Below, in pieces: positions 55,992-64,000 of a stretch of DNA of 64,000 nt (within the stretch, counting starts at the first letter, position 1; each line of letters begins with the position of its first letter). This DNA is from Paracoccaceae bacterium (lineage in GTDB: Bacteria > Pseudomonadota > Alphaproteobacteria > Rhodobacterales > Rhodobacteraceae): NCBI GenBank assembly GCA_902602765.1, contig CACKSH010000003.1, forward strand, positions 1 to 64,000, given 5' to 3'. The notes below the pieces were generated by a model. That model saw only the letters and a list, made by a program, of their open reading frames with translations. It ran no database searches and was not told where the DNA came from. Made by a program: the position numbers and the translations under genes.

Positions 55992-57398
55992 TTAAATGAA
56001 ATCAGACCCATCTAAACCACCAGATGTTGATAATCCAGAAAGTATGATCAGGGTATCTCCAGTATTTACTGTGCCACTTTTATTTTCGTCTATAACGACC
56101 AATGTATTTCCTCCACCCGAAAAATTATATTGAGCGTAAATATCGTCTGAATTTGTTGTTAATGATGCGTTGGCCGCAGTTATAAAAGCAGCTAAGTCCC
56201 CAGTCGCAGTACCATCTACTTCTACATAGGTACCAGGATCATCAACATCAATTTTGTCAGTTCCTGTTGAAAAGTCGGTAATTGTATCGGCAGTGGCTTC
56301 AGTTATTCCCGTATCACCACTATTAAAGACAAATCTGTCAGAACGGGAACCGCCTGTAAGAGTATCAGCTCCCGCCCTTCCAGTTATTACGTCAGCTCCA
56401 GCATTACCGGTAAGTGTATCTGCACCAGATGTGCCGAGCATGGTAGCTTCCACATTACCATCGACCGTTACTTTTTCAAAGTTCTGAAGTGAGACTTCCA
56501 TTCCATCTTGGGCTGTCAGCTTGCTTGGTACAAAATATGTAGAAAATTGCAAATCGACATATACGTCAACGAAACCATCAAAGGCCCTTACAATCGCTTC
56601 GTCAGTTCCAGTATTTCCATCTATTGAACTTGCTGTTGTGGTTAAGTAGACTATGTCGTCGCCTGCACCTAAATCTACGGTATAAGTTCCACTACCTAAA
56701 TATACAGTATCATTTCCGGAGCCAGTCGTTATGGTATCATTTCCACCTTTGGAGTGAACAGTATCATTTCCTGTATTAGTTGTAATAACATTTACACCAC
56801 TAGTATCGTATACCGTCAAATCTGCTGCGCCCTCACTCGTGATGTTTTCGATGCTAAATAGATTCTGAGTAACGGAGGCGATCTGGCTTGTAAAATGGTA
56901 GCGACCCGTATCTAAGTTTATTGTAACTGGAAGGGTCGTTTGGTCAGGTCCAAATATAATTGTATCGGTACCCTCTCCTCCATCTTCAATATCTGCACCG
57001 GCTGATAAATATATGGTATCGTTTCCTCCTTCACCGTAGACTTTGTCGTCGCCAGCCCCAGGCTGTATATTATCGTCGCCGTCTCCTCCATAAATAGTAT
57101 CATTACCAGTACCTGCTATAATTTGGTCATTTCCACCAAAGCCATATATCTCGTCATTTCCAGCTAATGCAGTAAATGTATCAAGGTCATCAGAGCCAAC
57201 CAGTTTGTCATCAAATGCTGTTGGTATATTACTGGTTTCGTCCGCTAGAGGCACATCGGTTGTTGAGCGTGTTTCGCGGCCACAGGCACTCAAGACTAAA
57301 GCAATTGCAGTGGATGTAAAGATTAGAGATCTCTCTTTAAATTTTTTAACAAAAAGAGCAACGTCATTTACCTCGATTTTTCTTTTCAAATTCTTCAA
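55992..57398 (-). CDS. RTX repeat protein with N-terminal lipobox
   Basis: About 468 aa. A charged N-terminus (KNLKRKIEVNDVALFVKKFKER) precedes a hydrophobic segment ending in LSACG, the only cysteine (Cys39 with this start). Three RTX blocks follow: GNDEIYGFGGNDQI onward (~75-135), GNDTVHSKGGNDTITTG (~205-236), and ADTLTGNAGADVITGRAG (~320-356). A C-terminal region ends GGLDGSDFI, typical of type I secretion substrates. No ATG exists. The frame reaches TTG 57422, but TTG 57398 has GGAG 7 nt upstream. It is transcribed leftward, facing the TPR genes. Confidence 0.82.
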   Translation of the reverse strand: MKNLKRKIEVNDVALFVKKFKERSLIFTSTAIALVLSACGRETRSTTDVPLADETSNIPTAFDDKLVGSDDLDTFTALAGNDEIYGFGGNDQIIAGTGNDTIYGGDGDDNIQPGAGDDKVYGEGGNDTIYLSAGADIEDGGEGTDTIIFGPDQTTLPVTINLDTGRYHFTSQIASVTQNLFSIENITSEGAADLTVYDTSGVNVITTNTGNDTVHSKGGNDTITTGSGNDTVYLGSGTYTVDLGAGDDIVYLTTTASSIDGNTGTDEAIVRAFDGFVDVYVDLQFSTYFVPSKLTAQDGMEVSLQNFEKVTVDGNVEATMLGTSGADTLTGNAGADVITGRAGADTLTGGSRSDRFVFNSGDTGITEATADTITDFSTGTDKIDVDDPGTYVEVDGTATGDLAAFITAANASLTTNSDDIYAQYNFSGGGNTLVVIDENKSGTVNTGDTLIILSGLSTSGGLDGSDFI

Positions 57399-57639
57399 TT
57401 CGTATCTCCACAAATCCTTCAATAAAGTCTATTGATTTGCATAATAGCTATATAAAAGCTTAGACGCAGTTAACCAAGTTCAACGCAAACGTGCAAACAT
57501 TGTGCCAATTAAAATAAAAATATCTGTCAGTATCTTAAGCTTGTCTCTAGATAGATTTGAACAGAATTAATATTAGTTTATATGTTAGATTTAGAATTTA
57601 TGTTATTTTTTGTAAATATTTAACAAGGAGTGATGGAAA

Positions 57640-58125
57640 ATGAGTATTAAATATCTTATTGCAATTATGTTTACAGGTGCCCTAAGTTCTTGCACTTTAA
57701 CATCTACGTCTCCTTCAGACCAAGGTCCAAAGCAGGCGGTTGGAACTATAACCGGCATGGTGCTGGGTGGAAAAATTGCCAATGATCTTACAGAAGATAG
57801 TTCAAAAAATAATCTATGGACACTTGCTGGAGTTACACTCGGCGCCTTTTTGGGAAATGAGATTGGGGCCTCAATGGATAAAACGGATATACTCATGGCT
57901 CAAAATGCACGTAACCATGCTCTTGAGAATAATAAGGTTAATTCGCAAGCAGCCTGGAAAAATCCTGATAGTGGAAATTCTGGAGTTATTTATCCTACCC
58001 GAACTTATAGTATTGGCGATCAACCTTGTAGAGAGTTTACCCAGGAGATAAATATTGGTGGTACTGTTCAGACTGGCTACGGCAAAGCTTGTAGGATGGC
58101 AGATGGCAGCTGGGATATTCAATAG
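57640..58125 (+). CDS. glycine-zipper surface lipoprotein, 17-kDa antigen type
   Basis: 161 aa. Signal peptide with lipobox LSSC near residue 17, then a glycine-zipper stretch (GTITGMVLGGKIAND and LAGVTLGAFLGNEIGASMD, residues ~36-84), and a C-terminal domain with CREFTQEINIGGTVQTGYGKAC, which ends the rickettsial 17-kDa antigen family. These are outer-membrane lipoproteins of unclear role. An AAGGAG site precedes the ATG. It is probably co-transcribed with the following small gene. Confidence 0.85.
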   Translation: MSIKYLIAIMFTGALSSCTLTSTSPSDQGPKQAVGTITGMVLGGKIANDLTEDSSKNNLWTLAGVTLGAFLGNEIGASMDKTDILMAQNARNHALENNKVNSQAAWKNPDSGNSGVIYPTRTYSIGDQPCREFTQEINIGGTVQTGYGKACRMADGSWDIQ

Positions 58126-58162
58126 AGATATTTAAATGAGCTACTAGGGCAGATTCAAATAC

Positions 58163-58639
58163 ATGCAATGTCTTCTGAAAGTATGGATAGCAAGTTTACT
58201 GCTTGCCTTACCTAATTTTGTTTATTCTCAATCATTGAGGGAATTTTTTTCTAACAGAACAGAACTAAATCGAGATGAATTGCCGGACTCAACTGATGTG
58301 ACTGATGAATTGTCTTTTAATGAGGTGATATGCAAAGACAAAGAACTTTTTCCAAAAAAACTGTATTCAAAAAAATATAAAACGTTTGTCGAATGCAAAT
58401 ATAGCTTGGATAGGATTCAGGAGGCTAGCTACATAGACTTAACCTTCAGAATTCGCTGGGATAATGATCGCTTGGATTTATATCGGACGAATAAACGGGA
58501 AATATTTATTTGTGACCAAGAACAAATGAGCGTCTATGAGCACAATGAAAAGAAGGATCCAGATTGGTGGATGATTGTTAGGAATTCACTCGACTTTGTC
58601 GAATGTGAAAACGAAATATCTGTTGAAACTATTGATTGA
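58163..58639 (+). CDS. hypothetical secreted protein
   Basis: 158 aa with a signal peptide ending near NFVYSQS. The rest is charged, with two central cysteines (ICKDKE, VECKYS) and two later ones (FICDQE, VECEN). No family is recognised. It lies 37 bp after the glycine-zipper gene, so a shared transcript is likely. An 11-bp hairpin follows the stop directly. Confidence 0.6.
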   Translation: MQCLLKVWIASLLLALPNFVYSQSLREFFSNRTELNRDELPDSTDVTDELSFNEVICKDKELFPKKLYSKKYKTFVECKYSLDRIQEASYIDLTFRIRWDNDRLDLYRTNKREIFICDQEQMSVYEHNEKKDPDWWMIVRNSLDFVECENEISVETID

Positions 58640-58640
58640 G

Positions 58641-58668
58641 CAATAGAAGAGCAGTGACTCTTCTATTG
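58641..58668. terminator. stem-loop between convergent genes
   Basis: CAATAGAAGAG (58641-58651) pairs perfectly with CTCTTCTATTG (58658-58668) around a 6-nt loop. It lies between the stops of a rightward gene and a leftward small lipoprotein gene. There is no long T-run on either side, so it may act as a weak bidirectional end or a stabiliser. Confidence 0.55.
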
Positions 58669-58682
58669 TCAAATATCACTTA

Positions 58683-58796
58683 TTAAAGCTTTTCGGATAT
58701 TGCTTCGGGTGTCACCATTGTTGAGCCACTATTATTTGAGCATGCAGAAACAAACATCGTAACAGCGACAGCTAAAATTACAAAAAACTTATTCAT
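58683..58796 (-). CDS. small lipoprotein (37 aa)
   Basis: The lower strand encodes MNKFFVILAVAVTMFVSAC followed by SNNSGSTMVTPEAISEKL, a complete type II signal peptide with lipobox VSAC, and an 18-residue mature tail. A TAGGAG site lies 6-8 nt before the ATG. After processing it would be a tiny lipid-anchored peptide, similar in size to entericidin-type or other short lipoproteins. Too short for automatic ORF cut-offs. Function unknown. Confidence 0.7.
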   Translation of the reverse strand: MNKFFVILAVAVTMFVSACSNNSGSTMVTPEAISEKL

Positions 58797-58927
58797 GGTT
58801 GGTCTCCTAGAGGGTTTTCTTACCTAAAATACGCCTAATGCATAACTTGTTTTTTATCAACAAACAATAGTCATACTATAATTTTGAATTATCCAGCTTG
58901 TGTAGTAGTAAATCTGCAAAATTAGAA

Positions 58928-60838
58928 CTAGCGATTAATTAAATTAATGTAGTATTTTACTATGACATCTGCGGCTCTGTCTACGCTCAATTCTGAAGTA
59001 TCTATTACAATCTCGGGTTTTAAAGGAGTTTCGTATGGACTATCGATGCCGGTGAAATTTTTTAACTCACCCGCCCTTGCTTTAGCATAAAGTCCCTTAA
59101 CATCGCGGGTTTCTGCTACCTGGATTGGTGTATTAATAAAGATTTCTATAAATTCACCCTCGTTGACCATTTCTCTAACCATGTTTCGCTCAGACTCAAA
59201 TGGTGAAATAAAAGCAGTTATTATTATCAATCCTGCGTCGGTCATCAGTTTTGATACTTCACCAATCCTACGAATATTTTCAATCCGATCCATCTCGGTG
59301 AAGCCCAAGTCTTTACTTAATCCGTGCCGAATATTGTCGCCGTCCAAGAGATATGTGTGAAATCCCCTTCTTTCCAGTTGCAGTTCCACTGCATTCGCGA
59401 TGGTCGATTTGCCTGAACCAGATAAGCCTGTCATCCAAAGGACAGCGGGTTTTTGGTTCAAGGATGCAGCACGATGTAATTTTGTAATATCCGTATTTTG
59501 CCAGTGTATATTTTGCGACCGCGTCAGTGCAAAATTTATCAAACCTGCTGCAATCGTTATGTTTGATGACTTATCAATAAGTATAAATCCACCTAGATCA
59601 TGGCTCTCTTGATACGATGTGAATGGTATTTCGTGGGCAGTAGTAAGTACTAAAACCCCAATATCATTTAATTCTAAAGTTTTTGCTGCAATATGTTCAT
59701 TTGTTTCAATATTTATTTTATATTTTGGCTGGGAACAGCTGACTTGCAGTTCCAAACTACCAATTTTTAAATGATATGACCGGCCTGGAACTAGTGCGTT
59801 TTCATGCATCCAGATGATTGTGGCTTCTAATTGATCTGAAATTTCTAATGGTGAATTTGCTGAAGAGATTACATTGCCTCTTGAGCAATCAATTTCGTCC
59901 GTAAAAGTCAATGTAAGAGATTGACCGGGCAAGCTTTGAGCTGCAATACCACTTGGAGTAATTATTTCTTTTATTCTAGTTTTTTTACCTGAGGGAAATA
60001 CTTTAATCTCATCATTTTTTGAAATACAGCCACTAGCAGATTTTCCTGATATGCCACGAAAATCTGAATTTGGTCTATTTACCAACTGGACAGGCATTCT
60101 AAATGGCTGGCGGTGAGAGGTTTGGTCTTCGAGGTCTATATCCTCCAATAATTCGAGAAGCGAAGGTCCTCTATACCAATTCATATTTTTGGAGATGGAT
60201 ACAATATTGTCCCCATGTACCCCAGAAATAGGGAGGTAGCTCGGATTTTCGATACCAATATTTGAGGCAAATAATTCGTAATCTGAAACTATTTCTTGAA
60301 ATCTCAACTCTTTGTATTCAACAAGGTCCATTTTGTTGATTGCAATAATGATTTGTTGTATTCCAAAAAGGTGGCATAGAAAGGTATGACGTTTTGTCTG
60401 TGCAAGAAGCCCCTTCTGCGCGTCTATTAAAATTATCGCTGCATCCGCTGTTGAGGCTCCAGTCGCCATATTGCGAGTGTACTGCTCATGGCCTGGTGTA
60501 TCTGCCACTATGAATTTTCTTTTTTCTGTTGAAAAGAAGCGATAAGCTACATCTATGGTTATACCCTGTTCTTGCTCTGCAGATAATCCGTCTAATAGAA
60601 GAGCGTAATCTATAGCATTGCCCTGTGTGCCAAATTTTTTACTATCTAATTTTAATTGAGTAAATTGATCTGAAAATACAGCTTTGGTTTCGTAAAGCAA
60701 TCGACCAAGTAAAGTAGACTTCCCATCATCTACCGATCCACAAGTTAAAAACCGCAGCATGCTTTTTTCATGACGCTTATCAAGGTATTTCATTGAGTTC
60801 CGATTATTGTTTTTATCTTTGTGGTCACTGGCGCTCAT
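58928..60838 (-). CDS. cysNC: sulfate adenylyltransferase subunit 1 / APS kinase fusion (CysNC)
   Basis: 636 aa. Residues ~1-440 are the CysN GTPase: GSVDDGKSTLLGRLL near 33, DTPGHEQYTRNM near 113, NKMD near 168. With CysD it makes APS from sulfate and ATP. Residues ~460-636 are CysC kinase: WMTGLSGSGKST near 465, LLDGDNIRHGLSKDLGF and the KGLYAKARAGEL end segment. Together they yield PAPS. The fusion resembles NodQ, which supplies PAPS for sulfation. Its ATG overlaps the cysD stop by one base. Confidence 0.95.
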   Translation of the reverse strand: MSASDHKDKNNNRNSMKYLDKRHEKSMLRFLTCGSVDDGKSTLLGRLLYETKAVFSDQFTQLKLDSKKFGTQGNAIDYALLLDGLSAEQEQGITIDVAYRFFSTEKRKFIVADTPGHEQYTRNMATGASTADAAIILIDAQKGLLAQTKRHTFLCHLFGIQQIIIAINKMDLVEYKELRFQEIVSDYELFASNIGIENPSYLPISGVHGDNIVSISKNMNWYRGPSLLELLEDIDLEDQTSHRQPFRMPVQLVNRPNSDFRGISGKSASGCISKNDEIKVFPSGKKTRIKEIITPSGIAAQSLPGQSLTLTFTDEIDCSRGNVISSANSPLEISDQLEATIIWMHENALVPGRSYHLKIGSLELQVSCSQPKYKINIETNEHIAAKTLELNDIGVLVLTTAHEIPFTSYQESHDLGGFILIDKSSNITIAAGLINFALTRSQNIHWQNTDITKLHRAASLNQKPAVLWMTGLSGSGKSTIANAVELQLERRGFHTYLLDGDNIRHGLSKDLGFTEMDRIENIRRIGEVSKLMTDAGLIIITAFISPFESERNMVREMVNEGEFIEIFINTPIQVAETRDVKGLYAKARAGELKNFTGIDSPYETPLKPEIVIDTSELSVDRAADVIVKYYINLINR

Positions 60839-61743
60839 CAGAAATAGCCTTGCCGTTTTTTCTGCTCCATGGAGGCGCTTTGATCCTGATCGATCGCTCG
60901 GCCCTGTCTCTCAGAGTTTACTGAGGACAATACCTCTTGAATTATATCTACTAAATTTGAAGCATTACTCTCTACAGCACCAGTTAAGGGATAGCAGCCA
61001 AGTGTCCTAAATCGAACAGATTTCATTTCTGATACTTCATTTTTTTTGAACTTAAATCTGTCATCGTCTACAACGATTAAGAGTTCATCCCGTTTAACTA
61101 CTGGCCGCTGCTTTGCAAAATATAAAGGAACGATCTCTATATTTTGTTGATAAATATAATGCCAGATGTCTAATTCAGTCCAGTTTGATAGTGGAAAGAC
61201 CCTTATGCTTTCACCATTTTTTTTTCGAGCATTATATAATGACCACAATTCTGGACGCTGAGACTTTGGCTCCCATAAGTGATTACTTGATCGGAAGCTG
61301 AAAATTCGTTCTTTGGAACGAGATTTTTCTTCGTCTCTTCTTGCGCCTCCAAAAGCGGCGTCGAATTTGTGAAGATCTAGGGCTAACTTTAGCCCCTCTG
61401 TTTTCCACATTTCAGTATGCCTCTCACCATGATCAAAAGGGTTAATTCCCAACTCTACTGCCTCTGGATTCTGGAATATAATTAGATCCATCATAGCCTG
61501 GGCAGCTGATTTATCTCGAAGTTCATACATTTCCCGAAATTTCCAAGTTGTGTCCACATGAAGCAATGGAAATGGCGGATTTCCAGGGTAGAAGGCCTTT
61601 TTAGCGAGATGCAACATTACTGCGCTGTCTTTGCCTATTGAATACAACATTACCGGGTTGGTAGCCTGGGCAACAACTTCTCTAATGATGTGAATCGCTT
61701 CAGATTCCAATTGTTCAAGGTTTGAAAGAGAGTTTTTTACCAT
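60838..61743 (-). CDS. cysD: sulfate adenylyltransferase subunit 2
   Basis: 301 aa, PP-loop ATP pyrophosphatase. [16 protein letters not shown] near residue 33 is the PP-loop, followed by [18 protein letters not shown] near 57, [19 protein letters not shown] near 132, [11 protein letters not shown] near 187 and the C-terminal RKKRQGYF-like end (EQKKRQGYF). It forms the ATP sulfurylase with CysN. It starts the cysD-cysNC operon. No cysH, cysI or cysJ reductase genes accompany it in the window, so the sulfur may serve assimilation elsewhere, sulfation, or both. Confidence 0.96.
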   Translation of the reverse strand: MVKNSLSNLEQLESEAIHIIREVVAQATNPVMLYSIGKDSAVMLHLAKKAFYPGNPPFPLLHVDTTWKFREMYELRDKSAAQAMMDLIIFQNPEAVELGINPFDHGERHTEMWKTEGLKLALDLHKFDAAFGGARRDEEKSRSKERIFSFRSSNHLWEPKSQRPELWSLYNARKKNGESIRVFPLSNWTELDIWHYIYQQNIEIVPLYFAKQRPVVKRDELLIVVDDDRFKFKKNEVSEMKSVRFRTLGCYPLTGAVESNASNLVDIIQEVLSSVNSERQGRAIDQDQSASMEQKKRQGYF

Positions 61744-61882
61744 ACTGTGAAAAAACTTATATTGTTGTTGATCGTAAAACTACTCTTAATTGGTCTACAA
61801 ATTAACTTTGTTAACTGCAATAGTTTCAAAAAAAAGCGCGAAATATGTGGATGTTATTTAATCATTACTTTCAATTGATTTG

Positions 61883-61911
61883 TTGACAACTTAAAACTAT
61901 TCGTCAGTTAT
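61883..61911 (+). promoter_or_regulatory. candidate promoter of the MFS transporter gene
   Basis: Perfect TTGACA (61883-61888), 17-nt spacer, AGTTAT (61906-61911). The -10 is weak (three of six). The leader would be about 40 nt. Confidence 0.35.
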
Positions 61912-61954
61912 GGAACGATTAAACCTCCTTATTTTGCTATTAGAAGGATAAATC

Positions 61955-63115
61955 TTGCAGGTTGGAATAATTGTTCTTTGCGTGGCTTACGTATTAAGCC
62001 AGTTCTTTCGAAGTTTTTTAGCAGTTCTTTCTTCAGTATTAGCGAATGATATTGGTGCTGAACCAGATGATTTAGCGTATGCGCTGGGCCTACTGTTTAT
62101 TGTTTTTGCAGTAATGCAAATTCCAGTTGGATGGGCCCTCGATCGCTTCGGGCCGCGAATAGTAAGTTCTGTTCTTCTATTGATTGGTGGCGGAGGTGGC
62201 GCCTTCCTATTTGCATCTGCGCAAAACCCTAGCCATATTAATTTATCAATGGCTTTGCTGGGTGTTGGGTGTTCCCCTATTTTAATGGCCTCATACTACA
62301 TCTTTGCAAGAAACTATTCGCCTCAGATCTTTGCAACGCTTGCAGCAACATTCCTTGGCATTGGGTCTTTAGGCACCCTGATTGGAGCATCTCCTCTAAC
62401 ATATTTTGTTGGCATTCTGGGATGGCGTGACGCAGTTGAATTAATCGGAATTTTTACAATTTTAATCTCAGCTTTTCTTTTATTTACCGTCAAAAACCCA
62501 GCTAAAAAAAATGGGAATTCTGTGTCAGCTGGTGGTTTTTGGAGTATACTTAAATCGAGAGATATTTTGCTCATCGCACCGATAGCAATTATTTGTTACG
62601 CTCCTGTTGCGGGTCTCAGAGGTATATGGTTAGGCCCATATTTTGAGCAGAAGTTTGAAGCTTCTATTGATGAAATAGGTACGATAGGACTAATAATGAG
62701 TTTGGGTATGATCCTTGGCACATTTTTTTATGGGCCACTTGATCGTATTTTCAAAACGCGAAAATGGATAGTTCTTTTTGGGAATAGTATATGCCTTTTG
62801 TCAATAGCTTCCCTGACCTTTTCACCTGAGGTCTCCTACAATTTTGCAATTGTTAGTTTCACAGTAATTGGATTTTTTGGTATGTCATTTCCTATGGTAG
62901 TAGCACATGGTAGAAGCTTTGTGCCTATAGAGTTATCGGGACGTGGTGTGACTCTAATGAATCTTTTTGCGATTGGCGGTGTTGGTATACTTCAAACTGT
63001 TACTGGGGCAGTTTTTGATTGGGCTGGCGATTTTGAGTCCGTCTTTTCTATGTATTTTATTTTGATCCTAATTGGTTTGGCTGTATACCTTTGGTCTAAA
63101 GACAATACATCTTAG
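61955..63115 (+). CDS. MFS transporter
   Basis: 386 aa with about 12 membrane helices. The first-loop motif is in VGWALDRFGPRIV near residue 58, a classic MFS marker. The substrate is not evident. It sits directly before a dimethylarginine hydrolase, so an amino-acid derivative is possible but only by association. The start is TTG, supported by GAAGGA 6 nt upstream and by the helix beginning immediately after. No ATG is available nearby. Confidence 0.88.
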   Translation: MQVGIIVLCVAYVLSQFFRSFLAVLSSVLANDIGAEPDDLAYALGLLFIVFAVMQIPVGWALDRFGPRIVSSVLLLIGGGGGAFLFASAQNPSHINLSMALLGVGCSPILMASYYIFARNYSPQIFATLAATFLGIGSLGTLIGASPLTYFVGILGWRDAVELIGIFTILISAFLLFTVKNPAKKNGNSVSAGGFWSILKSRDILLIAPIAIICYAPVAGLRGIWLGPYFEQKFEASIDEIGTIGLIMSLGMILGTFFYGPLDRIFKTRKWIVLFGNSICLLSIASLTFSPEVSYNFAIVSFTVIGFFGMSFPMVVAHGRSFVPIELSGRGVTLMNLFAIGGVGILQTVTGAVFDWAGDFESVFSMYFILILIGLAVYLWSKDNTS

Positions 63116-63125
63116 ACCAGGAATT

Positions 63126-63914
63126 ATGGAATATAGTTATCAGTTTACCCATGCAATCGTTCGGAAGCCTGCCAGGAGTATTAGTAAAGGACTAAGAGCA
63201 GTCGATATAGGTTCGCCAGATTATGATCAAATGATCAGTGATCATAAAGATTATGTTGAGGCTCTAACTCTCGCTGGCGCAGAGGTAATTCATCTTAACG
63301 AGCTCGATAAATTTCCAGATGGACAATTTGTGGAAGATACTGCTCTTTGTTTGCCGAACGCTGTAATATTAATGCGACCTGGCGCGCCATCTAGGCTAGA
63401 TGAGGTTGATAAAATTGCCCCTAAACTACGAGAGCTATTCACAGAAGTATATCAAATTGAAGAACCTGGTCATATAGAGGGCGGCGACATTCTGGTCACA
63501 GGTAAAGAAATTCTCGTCGGTAGATCTGCAAGAACAGACGAAAAAGGCGTAAGCCAGCTTTCAGATATAGCTACTGCATTAGGTTATGTGATGAGGGAAG
63601 TTTTTACACCGCCCGAAATCCTGCATTTCAAAACAGATTGTTCGTTGCTCGGTCCCAATGAAATTTTATCAACGAAACGCCTGCAGGCTTCTGGTTGTTT
63701 TAACGGTTATAAGGTTATTAATGTTGAAGATGGTGAAGAAGCTGCCGCAAATGCAATTCGTGTAAATGATTTTGTAATTATGCCAGCGGGCTTCCCAAAG
63801 ACAAAAGTAATTCTGGAAGATCATGGTTATAAAGTTAAAGCTATCAATAATACTGAGTGTGCGAAACTAGATGGCGGTATGTCTTGTCTTTCTTTGCGTC
63901 TGAATTTGATATAA
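63126..63914 (+). CDS. dimethylarginine dimethylaminohydrolase (DDAH-like)
   Basis: 262 aa, arginine-deiminase superfamily. FTHAIVRKPARS near the N-terminus, QFVEDTALCLPNAVILMRPGAPSR near 65, the catalytic His in GHIEGGDIL near 117, and the catalytic Cys in LDGGMSCLSLRL near the C-terminus all match DDAH, which hydrolyses methylated arginines to citrulline and methylamines. The frame extends upstream into the MFS gene, but ATG 63126 with CAGGA before it gives the normal N-terminus (MEYSYQFTHAIVRK). Arginine deiminase-like specificity cannot be fully excluded. Confidence 0.87.
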   Translation: MEYSYQFTHAIVRKPARSISKGLRAVDIGSPDYDQMISDHKDYVEALTLAGAEVIHLNELDKFPDGQFVEDTALCLPNAVILMRPGAPSRLDEVDKIAPKLRELFTEVYQIEEPGHIEGGDILVTGKEILVGRSARTDEKGVSQLSDIATALGYVMREVFTPPEILHFKTDCSLLGPNEILSTKRLQASGCFNGYKVINVEDGEEAAANAIRVNDFVIMPAGFPKTKVILEDHGYKVKAINNTECAKLDGGMSCLSLRLNLI

Positions 63915-63949
63915 CTCAGTAAAAGTAGAAGCTGTTGAGTGAGAGCAAG

Positions 63950-64000
63950 GTGGATTTTTTAATTGATGGTTTGCAATATGCAAACTGGTCGGAAAAAATT
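63950..64000 (+). CDS. start of a membrane dipeptidase (M19)-like gene, cut by window edge
   Basis: From GTG 63950 the frame encodes VDFLIDGLQYANWSEKI and runs off the window. Rhodobacterales M19 dipeptidase-like proteins begin in a similar way (IDGLQYxNWS). Only 17 codons are visible, so both the start and the family call are tentative. It lies 35 bp after the DDAH gene. Confidence 0.5.
   Translation, partial: MDFLIDGLQYANWSEKI

Overview
The window looks like the chromosome of a low-GC marine alphaproteobacterium, most likely Rhodobacterales. The gene order rsmG-parA-parB-hemW-rdgB-rph-hrcA-grpE, the nearby leuCDB and rppH-ctpA-envC-gpmI-rlmH-rsfS runs, and the protein sequences all fit that group. 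This is inferred from gene order and sequence memory, not from a search. DNA is A+T-rich. TTG and GTG starts with clear Shine-Dalgarno sites are frequent, and several starts were moved for that reason.

Positions 1-30 kb are mostly housekeeping. They hold the 3' part of rsmG, chromosome partitioning (parA, parB), haem chaperone hemW, nucleotide and RNA care (rdgB, rph, rppH), heat shock (hrcA-grpE behind a sigma-32-like promoter), mutS, a hybrid malic enzyme, msrA, a class IV aminotransferase paired with a sulfotransferase-like protein, the ctpA-envC-gpmI-rlmH-rsfS strand, leuC-leuD-leuB behind a possible leucine-rich leader peptide, NAD salvage (pncA-pncB), and a peptide ABC transporter operon with fused ATPases.

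Positions 30-58 kb form a cell-surface and secretion region. It has a SYLF lipoprotein, a FadL-type porin, and a type I secretion operon (unknown 275-aa protein, HlyD-like adaptor, ABC exporter with a degenerate C39-like domain). Divergent from these lie lgt, a membrane-anchored unknown protein and a TolC-like lipoprotein. Next come a 1460-aa beta-roll surface protein, three tandem paralogous ~70-aa proteins, an M10 zinc protease, three tandem TPR proteins sharing one N-terminal module (one SGNH-like, two sulfotransferases), and an RTX protein. The giant protein, the M10 protease and the RTX protein all carry an internal hydrophobic segment ending in a lipobox cysteine, which is unexpected for type I substrates.

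Positions 57-64 kb hold a glycine-zipper lipoprotein, small secreted proteins, cysD-cysNC (which make PAPS, the sulfotransferase donor), an MFS transporter, a dimethylarginine dimethylaminohydrolase and the start of an M19 dipeptidase-like gene. The main hypothesis is that 33-62 kb encodes export, surface anchoring and sulfation of cell-surface material. This rests on co-location and domain content only. No tRNA, rRNA, CRISPR array or insertion sequence was seen.
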